Source of the DNA: Megascapheus bottae
Lineage: Eukaryota > Chordata > Mammalia > Rodentia > Geomyidae
Length of the DNA stretch: 64,000 bases
Direction: 5' to 3'
Assembly: GCA_024803745.1 (NCBI GenBank)
Contig: JANJXV010000188.1
Coordinates: 310,001 to 374,000, forward strand
This document shows, one piece after another, positions 11,825-22,999 of the stretch. The notes under the pieces were generated by a model, which saw only the letters and a program-made list of their open reading frames with translations, made no database searches and was not told where the DNA came from. A program made the position numbers and the translations under genes. The first letter of the stretch is position 1. Each line of letters begins with the position of its first letter.

Positions 11825-12735
11825 TATAACTCTGAAATCCTGTCTGGACTCGGGCGGTGCCGGAAGACGGTTCGGTTCGTGAGACGGTTTAAATCCCACC
11901 TGTGAGGCAGCTTGGCTGCAGAGCCAAAGCTTGGAGCTTCAGCCTGGGCTCTGCGGGCTGCGCGGCTGGGAGCCAAGAGCGTGAGTGGCCATGGAGGAGC
12001 CGACTGAGCCAGAGCACAGGTTGCAGGAGGTGCTGCACTTGGTGCTGGGGCTGAGCCAGCGGCACCTCCAGGGGTTCCTCATGGCCAAGATGCAGCGCTA
12101 GGCCTCGGAGGAGGAGTTCCTGCAGCACCTGGAAGATGCACTGGACCTGAGCGCGCCCGCGTGGGACTTCGCCATCCAGCTGTGGCACAAGGTACCAGGG
12201 AAGCCGGTGGTAGAAAAGCCAGCTAGGGTCGCAGAGCAGGAGGCTCGAGGCCTGCTAGAGAAGAACAGATCTTACAAGTTGTTGGAAGACAGTGAAGAGA
12301 GCAGTGAGGAAAGTGGGATTCTGAGTAAGAGCAGCCTCCAGAAAAAGCGTAAAAAACGGAAACATCCCAGGAAGAAGCACTGTGATGAGGAGGAGGAAGA
12401 AGAGGAAGACATTTCTAAAAAAAGGAAAAGGAAGACAGGGGAGCATGAAGAACGGACACCGAAAGCAGAATCAGAGGACGGGTGGAGAGAACGAGAGCGC
12501 CTTCGGGACGCGATGCCTTTGCGGAGCAAATGCGTCAGTGGGACAAGGCTTGGTCTCGCCATGTCCTGGAGCGCTCAGACAAGGAGGCTGATGAAGGGGC
12601 TCAGAAGCGCCTAACGATGGCTGAAGAAGACCAGAAAGCCGTGGGAAGGAACACAAACAGATCTTGATACCAGCACCTTTTCTTTCTGTACATTGTTTAA
12701 TTCCTGTTAAATAAAATTATTTTTTAATAAAAAAA
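11825..12735 (+). pseudogene. DHX16P: Processed DHX16 pseudogene with large internal deletion
   Basis: DHX16 is the DEAH-box RNA helicase (yeast Prp2 counterpart) that remodels the activated spliceosome. The plus strand encodes a recognisable DHX16 N-terminus from the ATG at 11991. Landmarks are [44 protein letters not shown], a KKRKKRK basic run, and [17 protein letters not shown]. The frame has a TAG at codon 37 (12099-12101). A frameshift near 12510 carries the match from the first frame (to ERERLRDA) into another (DAFAEQMRQ). After about residue 210 everything through the helicase core and C-terminus is absent, and a 3'-UTR-like stretch with AATAAA signals and an A-tract (12710-12735) follows. 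No introns interrupt the match, so this is a retrocopy. It cannot make a helicase. The identity is from remembered protein sequence. Confidence 0.93.
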
Positions 12736-12999
12736 AGTCGTATTGCCTCACGTGATATGTCCATTTTTTTTCCTGCTCCCTTCAGTCAGGAATTCAGTTG
12801 GTTTGGGGATCATGGATGTGAATTTCGCTTTTCCATTTGAAAGTAGGATCAGTAAGGACTGAAAGGATTTGGAAAGAAATGGGTAGGTATTTCCAAGCCA
12901 AGAATAATGTCTGCTGTTCAGCACCCACCAAGAATGCTCAAATTGCTCCATGCAACAAGATATTATACAAAGGAATTTGATGACAGGAAGCAGTGCTTT

Positions 13000-13092
13000 G
13001 GGCTGAGGGCACAGCTGTGTGGTAAAGACTCCCTAGCACACAGAGGCCCTACCAAATTTGAACTAAATATCAGAAAAGAAAAGAAAAGAAAT
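13000..13092 (+). mobile_element. Old ID-like SINE, plus strand
   Basis: A weak tRNA-like body ('gggctgagggcacagctgtgtggtaaag', 'cctagcac') leads into an 'aaaagaaaagaaaagaaa' tail. It is diverged, and the call rests mainly on layout. Confidence 0.4.
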
Positions 13093-13174
13093 TGCATACT
13101 AATTTCAGCACTAGCAACCTTGTTAAGCACATTTGAGGCTGTTCATTCACGCATTGACCTATTGATCCATTCAT

Positions 13175-13290
13175 ACCTCATAACCACCCATCCGTCCATT
13201 CAGCTCTCCATCCTCCCATACAGACAATCATTCATTATCCATTTCTCCATCCATCATCCATCTTTCTATCCATTCATTTGTTGAGGACAT
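13175..13290. repeat. Imperfect CCAT/CATT repeat
   Basis: A pyrimidine-A tract built from degenerate CCAT, CCATT and CATC units over about 110 bases. The open frame across it (12907-13284) is not credible as a gene. Confidence 0.75.
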
Positions 13291-13726
13291 TTTGCAAATG
13301 CATAAGAGAGAACGAAGGCTACCCTGGTAGATAGGGAAAGTGGTACAATCTGTATTCATTTACACAATAGCCACCAGCCACAGATAGCATGACAGAGTAC
13401 AATTAGTTCCATTGAAATCAAATGAAAATTTCAGGGGGTGCTTAACTACAGAACTTACATTGGATTGGGGAATACTTATCAATTTCTTTCCAAACCACAG
13501 TCCAGCCTTTACTGCTTCTCTTTCAAGTTGAAAAACAAAATTCACATCTGAAATTCTAAAACTGCTTTAATCCTTGACTCAGGCAATCATGGAAAAATGG
13601 ACATGTTAGGTGAATAAAAAGGCCTTCCAGCACTGCTACCCCTCCCCCTAAAAATGTCATGAATAGAAATGTAGGTGAAGCCCTATGGTAAACAAGGACA
13701 AGGCCAGGACTTTGATTCCCAGGAAG

Positions 13727-13728
<2 letters not shown>

Positions 13729-13772
<44 letters not shown>
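13729..13772. repeat. (CA)n microsatellite
   Basis: 44 bases of pure CA. Confidence 0.95.
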
Positions 13773-13774
<2 letters not shown>

Positions 13775-14385
13775 CTCATAAATGATTCTTGGTTATCACT
13801 AACTCATCTTTGGCTAATGATGTGCTGTAAAAATAACAGCTAGATTTCAGTGAATGCTTCCCCTAATATAGAAATTCTTTAATAAAACTGTCCTTGTCTT
13901 CATATGCTGCTTTAGAATGTGTAATAGTATGCTTACAGCTTATAACACCTCAGGCCTCCTGTGTTTTACATGTTAAGTACATTTCCTTAGCAGCTGTAGT
14001 TTGATGGTTTAAATAGATGTAAGACTTTTACATTTGGCAAGTTACAGTAATGTCTTTATAAAGATAAGATCAAAATTTACTGGTAGGCTCCAGTTATTTT
14101 GTAAATGGCAAGTGAGAAACTTTACGCATATGGGCAGATAGTGTGAGTGATATTTTGGGTTAAGGTAGGAAGATGTCAAATTCGAATGTAAAGATCGTGT
14201 CCAAAGTCCACAAGAATGAGCTGGATTGCTTCTCTGGGCATGACTCAGCTACCTCCCAGGCCTCTTACTCTCTTTCTCACATAGTTCTTCCCGAAGGGAG
14301 ACTCAGGTAAAGCAGCCAGATGGCTAGTGCAGGTTGGCAGCAGACTAAGAGAAACTGAAAAGAAGACTTTGAATTTCAGTAATTG
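13775..14385. other. Intergenic, nothing recognised
   Basis: No repeat or coding feature recognised. Confidence 0.4.
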
Positions 14386-14387
14386 TA

Positions 14388-14490
14388 TCTCTCCCCTCTC
14401 CTTCTCCTTCTCTCTCTCCCCCTTTCCCTCTCTCTCACCGTCTTCTTCTCTTTCCTCCTGATTCTTTCCCTCCTCCTACTCTTTCCTTAA
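14388..14490. repeat. Pyrimidine-rich (CT/CTT/CTC) tract
   Basis: About 100 bases that are almost entirely C and T on the plus strand, irregular, lying just before the T-tail side of a minus-strand SINE-B. Confidence 0.8.
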
Positions 14491-14569
14491 TGTGGCACCA
14501 ATTGAGGACCTAAGGCACTTGTTTGTCTTTTTTCACTCAACATTAGTTCACTACTAATTGAGTTACATT

Positions 14570-14700
14570 TTCACCCCTAGCTTTTCTTCTGGTTAATTGG
14601 AGATGTGAGTCTCATGGACTTTTCTGCTGAGGTAGGCTTTGAACCACTATCCTCAGCCTCCAGAGTAGCAAGGATTATAGTTGTGAGTCACTGGAATCAA
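14570..14700 (-). mobile_element. SINE-B left half, minus strand
   Basis: Landmarks are 'ttctggttaattggagatgtgagtctcatggactttt', 'ggctttgaaccactatcctcagcctcc' and 'agtagcaaggattatag', in the order expected for the reverse complement. Confidence 0.75.
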
Positions 14701-14831
14701 CAACTGTTGTGTTTTCACATTGAGAATTAATTGTAGTCCTAGTTTGTACAAAAAGATTGTAAAATATTACTGATAAATTATTAACCCCAAGAAAGCAGCT
14801 ACTCTCATTTATTTGAAATAGAGAAATCAAA

Positions 14832-15035
14832 TTGCCTGACACTGGTGGCTCATGTTTGTGATCCTAGCTACTCAGGAGATCGAGATCTGAAGATCGAGGT
14901 TCAAAGCCAGTCTATGCATGAAATTCCATGAGACCCTTATTTCCAATTAACCACTAGTGTACTAGTCTTGAGCAAAAACTTCAGGGACAATGCAAGGCCC
15001 TGAGTTTAAGTCTCAGTCCTGGCATACATGCCCAA
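14832..15035 (+). mobile_element. SINE-B, plus strand
   Basis: It has 'tgacactggtggctcatg', 'tgatcctagctactcagg', 'gttcaaagccag', 'cttatttccaattaaccactag' and a right half ending 'gggacaatgcaaggccctgag'. Confidence 0.85.
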
Positions 15036-15234
15036 GAATTATGACAATGTAAATATCTGACAGGAAATCACTACTTTTAGTTAGATTTGTTAGACAGAAT
15101 AGGTGAGAGGTTTTCGGTGCCTGATAAATTTTTTTATTAGTTAACACATGCTTTTGCAATGGTAGATGTTGGAAATCAAGTTTCCATTCATGAAACAAAT
15201 ACCTGAGAGTGAACTTCTAAAGAGGAGAGGCTTT

Positions 15235-15360
15235 GCAGGACATTGATGGCTCACACCTGTAATTCTAGCTGCCCAGAAAGCTGAGATCTGAGGATTGCAG
15301 TGCAAATTGAACTTGGTTTGCAAAGGGTATGAAGCTCTTATCTTCAGTTAACAAGAAGAT
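15235..15360 (+). mobile_element. SINE-B left half, plus strand
   Basis: It contains 'ggacattgatggctcacacctgtaattctagctgcccag', 'gctgagatctgaggattgcag' and 'gctcttatcttcagttaac'. Only the left half is present; GC-richer sequence follows. Confidence 0.75.
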
Positions 15361-15399
15361 GGAAAGAACCAAAAAGAACAGAAATCCTGGCCAAGTTTG

Positions 15400-15775
15400 T
15401 GAGATCAGTGCTGCGGGTGCAAGAGCTATTTCGTGGCAACCAGCTGGTTTTCACCCATCTTTTTCCAGATGGTTTAGCAGAGTTCGGCTGGCTCTTGCTC
15501 AACTGACCTTCCCTCAGAGCTCAGTGAGGATGCCCCTACCAGCTGGGCTGGCAACCTGCAGGTGGACTGCAGTCCATCCAAGCCCCGCCCCACGGCCCCA
15601 CCCACCCGCGCTTAGACACGCCCCTCCTGCCCAGAGGACCATGGGAGCTGCTTGCCTGGAATCCCTGTGGAAAGCACAGTTGGAGGCCAACGGACAGGGG
15701 CTCTTGGTAGACCTACTAAAGGAGCATCTGGAGTTTGCTCGTACATTGACTTTAACTTAAAATATGTACTTTATT
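15400..15775 (+). other. GC-rich, exon-1-like segment with a good start codon
   Basis: This is a locally GC-rich patch with GC-box-like 'ccccgcccc' and 'cacgcccc' motifs at about 15585-15630. Next comes an ATG at 15641 in a good context (gaggaccATGG) that opens a 40-codon frame, MGAACLESLWKAQ..., with VDLLKEHLEF further in, ending at 15760. The frame extends upstream to 15329 through sequence that looks non-coding. It resembles a promoter plus first coding exon, but no consensus GT donor follows in a phase matching the exon at 17678. It may be a decayed first exon or part of a retrocopy. I do not recognise the protein. Confidence 0.3.
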
Positions 15776-15834
15776 TATAATTGAAACGTTTATTTATATA
15801 TAGTTTACTTATAACTAATAATTTGTTCATTCAT

Positions 15835-16040
15835 TTTGGGGAGTGGGTCCTGAACTGGGGTGGGGAAAGGTCTGGGTTTTCTTGCTCACGGTTAGTGCTA
15901 TACCATTTGAGCCACACTACTTATGGCTTTCTGGTGGTTTATTGAAGTCTTATGGACTTTCTTGACTGGGTTGGCTTCAAACCATTATCCCGAAGTCTCA
16001 GTCTGCAGAGGAGCTAGGGTTACAGATATGAGCCACTAAC
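15835..16040 (-). mobile_element. SINE-B, minus strand, diverged
   Basis: It contains 'ggttagtgctataccatttgagccacac', 'ttatggactttcttgactgggttggcttcaaacc', and 'ctagggttacagatatgagcc' at the right end. Confidence 0.75.
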
Positions 16041-16805
16041 AAATGATAGATAATAAAGGTAAGCTTAGAAGGTAAATCCAAGGAATAATTACAATAGCAT
16101 ATTGAATTAGCCTTTTTCTTTATAGGTCAAAAGTTACCTTGTAAATTGACCATTTTTTATCATCAAATTCTATAAATGCCACAGAATGGGGTTCCATAAT
16201 GAGTTTCAATAGGGCTTACAGGAGGAAGGAAATGATAATGAAGCTCACTCAGAGACAATGTACTAGATCCAGGAAAACAAAGTTTGTGTATAGAAATGGC
16301 TATGGGCAAATGAAGAACAACATTTTTTTCCTAGAAATGTAATAAATTATTCCCTTAGGTGTCACGCTTAATGTTGAGAAAGCTATTTGGAAAGAGTCTG
16401 ATCACTGGACCAAAATACAATCTTAATTCTACATGCTCACAAGGCCATTCCTTTCTGAGCTTGTCAGGGAAAATAAGACAGTATAAAACTCCTTACCAGC
16501 AGGAAAGGGAAAACCATCTAAGGAAATATTGTCCATTCTGAGAGTTATAGATACAGTGAAAATTTGATAAAGAATTAAGCTAACCTCAAAGAATGTTAGT
16601 GTGGGCATCTAGGAGGAAAAGGAATCTTTAATGAAGGTTACAAATGGTAGACTAAGTCTTTAATGAGGAAAAGACTTGCCAAAGTAATCGAAGAAATACT
16701 TTGGGAAAATACCTATTGTTGAGGTGAAAGAAATTGGAACAAGGTGTTTATAGGTTATTCATGTGAAGTACACAATAACGTGCACTTTAAATTTGCTCAT
16801 TTTGG
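16040..16805. other. Intergenic, nothing recognised
   Basis: AT-rich sequence; no repeat family or exon recognised. Confidence 0.4.
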
Positions 16806-16807
16806 TG

Positions 16808-16933
16808 TTTTTTTTTGCCAGTCCAGGGTGTGGACTCAGGGCCTGAGCACTGTTATGTGGTAACTAGGAATTGAACCTGGGTCTTCATGCATGCTAGGCA
16901 AGCACTCTACCACCAGACCAAACTCCCGGCCCC
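16808..16933 (-). mobile_element. SINE-A, minus strand, internally deleted
   Basis: It starts 'tttttttgccagtccagggtgtgga' and ends 'ccagaccaaactcccggcccc'. The middle of the element, from 'gagcactgt' to 'tatgtggta', is deleted. Confidence 0.85.
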
Positions 16934-16944
16934 TCATTTTGGTA

Positions 16945-17138
16945 TTTTTTTAATGGCAGTCCTGGTGCTTGAACTCAGAGCCTGGGCATTGTCTTGAACT
17001 TTCTCAAGGCTAATGTTCTACCACTTGCGCCACAGCACCACTTCTAGCTTTTTCTATGTACATGGTACCAAGGAATTGAACCCAGGGCTTCTTGCATGCT
17101 AGGCAAGCACTCTACCATGAGGCTATACTCCCAGCCCT
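16945..17138 (-). mobile_element. SINE-A, minus strand
   Basis: A complete minus-strand copy, from 'tggcagtcctggtgcttgaactcagag' to 'atgaggctatactcccagccc'. It is the second of three in a row. Confidence 0.9.
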
Positions 17139-17154
17139 CATTTTGGTATTTTGT

Positions 17155-17221
17155 GCCTCTCTCTCTCTGTCTCTCTGTCTCTCTGTCTCTCTCTCTTTGT
17201 CTCTCTGTCTCTGTCTCTGTC
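17155..17221. repeat. (TC)n / (TCTG)n simple repeat
   Basis: About 65 bases of CT with interspersed G, lying between two SINE-A copies and probably derived from the poly-T side of the next one. Confidence 0.85.
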
Positions 17222-17415
17222 TTTTGCCAGTCCTGGGGCTAGAACTCACAGCTTGGGCATTGTTCTTGGGCTTTCTCAAGGCTAGCACTATATCACCTGA
17301 GCCACATCACCATTTCCAGCTTTTTTTCGGTGTATGGGATACTGAGGAATTGAACCTAGGGCTTCATACATGCTATGTGAGCACTAGACCATTAGAATAC
17401 TACTGCTCCCAATTC
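17222..17415 (-). mobile_element. SINE-A, minus strand
   Basis: From 'ttttgccagtcctggggctagaactcac' to about 'tgctcccaattccagcccta'. It is the third in a tandem row; all three have the same orientation. Confidence 0.85.
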
Positions 17416-17677
17416 CAGCCCTACTGTTTCTTTTTATTCTGCTAGCTTACTTGTGTCAAATTAATAACCAAAATGTTTCTGTGTGTTCATCTTACATGAT
17501 ACTCAGTATATATTTAAATGATGAAGATCTAGGTCACTGAAGTAATACCTGAAGGAAAAATAAAAGTATTCCAATAAGAATTACATTGAACACCTGAGGA
17601 AATATACTTTTGTTATTTCTTATTTAAGGATCAGTGTTTCTTTTGCTGTAAATACCGTGATTTATCTGACTTTACAG

Positions 17678-17741
17678 GATGTGATTCAGTATATTGCATC
17701 AGAAGAGCAAGACAGTTGTGAGGAAACATATCCAGCCTTTG
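17678..17741 (+). CDS. Candidate 64-base exon of an unrecognised gene
   Basis: An acceptor 'tttatctgactttacag' is followed by 64 bases, then a donor G|gtatgt. Of the three frames only one is open: it starts DVIQYIASEEQDSC and runs to TYPAF, with phase 0 in and phase 1 out. The composition looks coding (acidic, few rare codons), and it is bounded by good splice signals. I do not recognise the protein. It could be one exon of a gene shared with the segments at 22835 and 23493, or a leftover exon of a dead gene. Confidence 0.35.
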
Positions 17742-18960
17742 GTATGTTCATTATTTATATTCTATCTTCTCGTATAAGTGGGTTTTGTATTTTCAATAAT
17801 ATAGCCAAAGGAATTTACTTCCCAGACTACCCTGAACAATTAATAGGTCAAATCAGCAACTGCTATAATTATTTTTGCAAGTATGAGTACTTACTAAAAC
17901 ACTTAAGAAATATCAGCATCATATTAAGTATGATCTTTAGAGTTATGCTCAAAATGTGTGATTGATTTGTGCTTCTGATAATAAATATGCCTCATGTGAT
18001 AAAACTTTAAATCCAAATCAAAGACTGACTAATTAGTCAGAATTAAGAATCCTATTTTGTCATTAACCCTTAGCTTCTTATCAAAGGGAAATAATTCTTA
18101 ATGGCTCCCAATTCATAATTTCATATTAAAATCATTAATGCCAAAGACTGGAACAGAAATATACCATGTGGTATGCGTGCCTTCCATGTGTGGCTTGAGG
18201 GAGAGAAGAGTCTGACATGTGTCTGAAGGAGATGATTGGGAAGGGTGCTGAATATTACAAAAAACCCAGAATATTTCATTTTAATTAATTGGATCAGAAA
18301 ATACAACCACATTTTTATAGACTGATATAAATAAAGCTTAGCATAGATTCACACTGGACTTTCTGCTGTGAGTATACACAGATGAAAGACCCTGTATAGA
18401 CTATAACCAAGTGGAAGAAAACCATTAATCCATATATCCAATAGAAACTTAGAAATCATGGCTTCATGCCATGTTAAAATTGTGTTGTGTATTCAAAACT
18501 GAATCAGTTTCCCTTTCTGAATAGTTACCTATGGAGACACCATCAGGAAACAAACCATGCATGTTTGCATTGTATTGACATGACAGAGAAGGAATCTGTC
18601 AGCAAAGAATTTTTAGCTCTAGAACCCCTTCCAGTGAAGATGTTGAGAAGGATTTACATTTCCTTTGTACCTGAGATGGAAGCCAGAAGGAAGAAAATTC
18701 CCTACTCAGACAACAGGTTCCCTAATATGACATTGATCCTCCATGGAAAGAAAGCTGACAGATGAGTGAATCTCTAGGAGGATCATCATCCAGGGAGATG
18801 AGCAGAGCATGCCTAGGTTCATCATTTTATCCTGACAGTCAGGGGCTGAGCAGGTGTCAGCTAGAAAGATACCATTATCCTGGCATCTACATTGTTATAA
18901 TGAACAGAAAGGAATGACAGCGGGAGGACAAGGAGATTTCTCACATTTAAAAAGCAGCTC
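17742..18960. other. Intergenic or intronic, nothing firm
   Basis: The stretch has a 92-codon plus-strand frame (18487-18765) that I cannot tie to any family or splice pattern. No repeats stood out. Confidence 0.35.
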
Positions 18961-18965
18961 TTCTT

Positions 18966-19160
18966 GGGATAGGAGTTTGGCCTAGTGGTAGAGTGCTTGC
19001 CTAGCATGCATGAAGACCAGGATTTGATTCCTTGGTGCCACATACACCGAAGTGGTGTTTTGCCTCAAGTGGTAGAGAACTAACCTTGAGGAAAAAGCCT
19101 AAAGACAGTGCTCAGGCCCTGAGTTCATGCCCCAGGACTAGCAAAAAAAAAAAAAAGAAG
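18966..19160 (+). mobile_element. SINE-A, plus strand
   Basis: A complete copy: 'aggagtttggcctagtggtag', then the B-box-like 'ggatttgattccttggtgccaca', and a right half ending 'caggactagc' followed by a 15-base A tail. Confidence 0.9.
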
Positions 19161-19199
19161 TAACTCTTCTTACCATATACAGCTTATACTTTTGTTAAT

Positions 19200-19385
19200 C
19201 AAGAGTCTGGGAATTGGTAGGTCCAAGTTCAAAGCCAACCCATCACAAAAGTCTGGGAGACTCCCTATCCACAATAAGTAGTAAAAAAAGGAGGCAGACA
19301 GTGTACCTCATGAGGTAAAGGCCAAGTGTGGTATAGAAAGGCGAGAAAGGGTAAGAGAGGCCCTCAGTTTAAAGGCTGAAACCAG
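19200..19385 (+). mobile_element. SINE-B, plus strand, strongly diverged
   Basis: Only scattered landmarks remain ('gttcaaagccaaccc', 'ggagactccctatccac', 'gccctcagtttaaaggctgaaacc'). Confidence 0.45.
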
Positions 19386-19509
19386 CTAAATCTGAAATCC
19401 AAAGAAAGAAAGATAAAGGGATTAAGCAAGCAACTGTCCTTTTGCCTTTTTAAAAAGCTTATTATACTTTTTTTATTCACAGAGGAAAGCTGTAAATGGT
19501 ATTTTCTTC

Positions 19510-19746
19510 TGTTTTTGGCTGTTGGGCTTGGATTCTGGGCTTGGGTGCTGTCCCTTAGCATTTCAGTTTAAGACTACTGCCCTACCCCTTGGCCACAGTG
19601 CCATTTCCCGTTTCCTAGTGTTTAATTGGAGAGAAGAGTCTCACAGTCTTCAGGGTCTTTAGTGCCTGATCTGGCTTTGAATAGAGATTCTCAGATCTCA
19701 GACTCCTGAATAGCTAAGATTACAGGCATGAGACACTGTGCTTGGC
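19510..19746 (-). mobile_element. SINE-B, minus strand
   Basis: It contains 'ctgttgggcttggattctgggcttgg', 'ctaccccttggccacagtgccatttccc', 'gcctgatctggctttgaa' and 'gctaagattacaggcatgag', in the minus-strand order. Confidence 0.85.
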
Positions 19747-19749
19747 TGT

Positions 19750-19835
19750 AGTTCCTTCCTTCCTTCCTTCCTTATTCCTTTCTTTCATTCATTCTTTCAT
19801 TCATTCATTCTTTCTTTCTCTTTTCTTCCTTTTTG
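19750..19835. repeat. (TTCC)n / (TTCA)n simple repeat
   Basis: A pyrimidine-rich tetranucleotide tract, first TTCC then TTCA units. Confidence 0.9.
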
Positions 19836-19842
19836 TTTTTTG

Positions 19843-20025
19843 CCAGGCTTACGACTTGAACTCAGGGCCTGAATACTGTCCTTATGTTCTCAAGGACAGT
19901 GTTCTAGCCCTTGAGCCACAGCACCACCTCCACCTTTTTCTACGTATGTGATACAGAGGAATCAAACATGACACGTGATATGGGATACGCAAGCACTCTT
20001 ACCAATAGGTCAAACTCCTGGCTCA
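19843..20025 (-). mobile_element. SINE-A, minus strand
   Basis: From 'tttgccaggcttacgacttgaactcag' to 'caataggtcaaactcctggctc', directly abutting the truncated start of the LINE-1 at 20028. Confidence 0.8.
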
Positions 20026-20027
20026 AA

Positions 20028-21165
20028 CATAGTATTTAAAGCTAATGTACAATCTAAAATATATCAACAACTCAAAAAATTGAATCACTCCAAAACTAAT
20101 CTCCAAAGTAACAACCATCCCATTAAAAAATGGGCCAAAGTCTTAAAGAGAGTCTTCTCTGAAGAAGAAACAAAAATGGCCTATAGACACATGAAGAAAT
20201 GCTCAACATCTCTGGTCATAAAAGAAATGCAAATCAAAACAACTCTAAGATTCCACCTCACTCCAGTTAGAATGGCCAGCATCAGGAAAACGAATAATAA
20301 CAGATGCTGGAGGGGATGTGGCCAGGAGGGATCACTACTACACTATTGGTGGGTGTGCAAACTCGTTCAACCACTATGGAAAGCAGTGTGGCAGTGCCTG
20401 AAAAGGCTAAACATAGAACTCCCCTATGACCCAGCAATTCCACTACTTGGCATTTACCCAACCATCCAGAAACAAGGGCATACTAAATCCACTAGCACAA
20501 CAATGTTCATTGCAGCACTATTCACCATAGCAAAGATATGGAACCAACCTAGATGTCCCTCAGTTGATGAGTGGATCAACAAGTTGTGGTATTGTACACA
20601 ATGGAATTCTATGCTGCTGTCAGAAAGAATGACATCACCCCATTTGATAGGAAATGTAAAGACTTAGAAAAAATCATATTAAGTGAAGTAAGCCAGACTC
20701 AAAGGAACTTAGGCTCAATGGTTTCCCTCATTCATCATAATCAGTAGAAACCTCGGGCTCTACTAGCAGAGATCTGCAATAGAGCAAAATCTTGATATGT
20801 AAGGCCATATAGTATGAAGCTAATTGAAAGGACCTCCAGGATATTGAAACAAAAGCCATATAACGAATGATTGTTGTCCTTAATGTACTATGTTGTCTCT
20901 CATCTCCTTTGCTGTCCCTTGGGTACCTCATATTGTTACAGAATCTCACTTTGTTATCTGATATATTGAATTTATTTGTATTTGGTTATTTGAAATTTGA
21001 TAGGGAAGGGGGGAAAACCAAGACGGGTGGGGGGTGTGGGGGGGAGGGTAATGGGTACCAAGACATGTGAAAGGGTATCAATGTATGTGAATTAATGCAC
21101 CTTCTATCTGGCAAATATCATGTAACCCTTTTATTAATTACAATAAAAAAATTAAAAAAAGAAAA
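20028..21165 (+). mobile_element. LINE-1, plus strand, ORF2 C-terminus and 3' UTR
   Basis: A 5'-truncated LINE-1. The 230-codon frame reaching 20667 encodes the extreme C-terminus of ORF2p: [10 protein letters not shown], the [11 protein letters not shown] segment, [31 protein letters not shown] and the final [10 protein letters not shown]. The 3' UTR and a T/A-rich tail run to about 21165. The endonuclease and reverse transcriptase are absent, so the copy is dead. The Cys-rich motif region is intact, which suggests a fairly young element. Confidence 0.95.
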
Positions 21166-21314
21166 AAATAAAGCTAATGTACAGAAGAAAATTTCCATTG
21201 AACTCTCTCACATGATTTACTGCTTTCTTGCCAGAGAAAGCTTTTCCTTAATAAATAGATTAATACCCTCTTGGGTCCTTTTGTATCTAGGAAAATACTT
21301 GTTTTTCTTGTTGT

Positions 21315-21402
21315 ATATATGTATGTGGTAACGAGGAATTGAACCCGGGTCTTCGTGTATGCTAGGCAAGCACTCTACCACTAGGCCAAACTCCCAGCCC
21401 TA
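21315..21402 (-). mobile_element. SINE-A head, minus strand, partial
   Basis: Only the tRNA-related head is present: 'atgtatgtggtaacgaggaattgaacccgggtcttc' to 'ggccaaactcccagccc'. Confidence 0.85.
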
Positions 21403-21464
21403 GATTCCTTCTTAGAGAGGATACTTTCTGGCACTAATTTGATCACTGTGTGTGTGTGTATAGT

Positions 21465-21660
21465 AAGGCTTGAAATCCAATCCTCAAAAACTTGCTTGGT
21501 TTTTTACTTATGGCTGGCTCTGTACCACTTGATCCTCTACTTTCTAGTTTTTTGATGACTAACTGAAGGTAAAGTTCTTCTATATTTACCTACCCCTGGT
21601 AGCTATGAACCAAGATCCTCTGAGCCTCTTGAGTAAATAGGATTATAAGAGATGAACTTC
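21465..21660 (-). mobile_element. SINE-B, minus strand, diverged
   Basis: Landmarks in minus order: 'ttgaaatccaatcc', 'ctctgtaccacttgatcc', 'gaaccaagatcctctgagcc' and 'gagtaaataggattataag'. Confidence 0.6.
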
Positions 21661-22830
21661 TGGCATGCATATCTATTGGCATGGGGTTTCTTTCTTTTAT
21701 TCACTTGTAAGAAATGTCAGAGGAAAACAAATGACTTATAATTAGGACTACTCAGATAAAACACTGATGTTTAACACATGGGTTAACATTCGCTATGCTC
21801 ATCAACCTTCCGTATGATTTCAAACTTTTATCTCTGTAATGTGTAATTAGATTTCTTGAGCCCTATTTTTGGCAATAATTAGATCACTTACAAGAAAGTT
21901 GGTTCTTCCTCTCTTGGTTTTATAAATTTTTGGATATTTCAGGGCAGGATTTATGGAGTGTTAATTTTGCCCTGCTGTAGCAAGGCATCTCTGATGTCCT
22001 CTGTTCTGTAAAGACATCACTTCCTGGCAGTGTGTGAACAATAGGTAGTTTCCTGTCATCTCTTCATGTGTTTTATTCCTCAATGTCAGGCTCCTTTCTG
22101 AACACACGTGATCCACTGCTCAGTTACATATGCAAGGGGGTCCTGTGTAGCTCTCCTGGATTTCCCTCATACCACTCTGAACTCTCCAGTGCGCTGTCAC
22201 GTGACACTCATCCTCCTCGCTTCCATCAGCCTGTTTTACTCACCATTGCATCTTGGGAACTTGGAGTGTGCACCACCTAGCTCCCTTCTTTCTTTGCCTT
22301 GGTCTGTGCATTCACTGACTCCATTCTCTCAAATAGGTTGTCTTCAAAGTGCTTTAATGTGGTTTGCTTGAATATTTTTGGATTGGCTTCATACAGAAAC
22401 AGAGCTCAGTGCAGCTTACTCCACCTTAGGTAGAAACAGACTGCCATGAAGCATCAGTAAATATTGTAGACTGGATAAATGCCAGTTCATAGTCTCTTTT
22501 CTTGCTTCCTTTTTAGTGTTTAGCTATCAATGTAGCTATTTTCTTCTGGAAAGTACTCCTGTGCCTAAAGAAGGTCAATTCCTAGGAGAAAATGCATTTT
22601 ATTCCAGCATCTAGTGAATCGATAGTGGCAATTTTTCTGCCTTTCCATTGCCCTAGTCTCTAAGCTAACCCAGAACAAGGATGTAACTCATCTACCTGCA
22701 GATCTTCATGTAGTTGTTTCATGAAGTAGAACCTCTTTATGCACTTGGACAGAGAGTGGATGAGAAAATATGTGTTCCTTTATAATAAAAAAATAACCCA
22801 ACCTGACATAGCTTTTTCCCTTGTTTTCTT
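21660..22830. other. Unannotated; possible intron
   Basis: No repeat family or exon recognised. Two overlapping plus-strand frames (22068-22371) lack recognisable domains. The stretch leads into a strong polypyrimidine tract and AG at 22834. Confidence 0.35.
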
Positions 22831-22834
22831 TCAG

Positions 22835-22999
22835 GTTGGTTATTTCAGCCAGAATGCACTTCATTCATATGTAAAATACATATGAGAATATGCTTGGGAA
22901 ATATGTGGAGATGCCAAGACAAGGAGCAAAAAAAAAAGCAAAGAATATGTTATCACAGTTACAGTGTGAAGAACAGGAAGGAGAATTTTGTCATTTTGA
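22835..22999 (+). CDS. Candidate exon of an unrecognised gene
   Basis: A strong acceptor ('ttttcccttgttttctttcag') precedes 22835, and a donor-like GAG|gtaaat follows about 165 bases later. From the acceptor, a phase-1 frame that would continue the 17678 exon is open (WLFQPECTSFIC...) but becomes basic and unlikely-looking. A second frame from the ATG at 22890 (MLGKYVEMPRQG, then AKNMLSQLQCEEQ) looks more protein-like but has an upstream stop. A run of ten A within it may mark a frameshift. I can support the splice signals, not the product. Confidence 0.25.
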
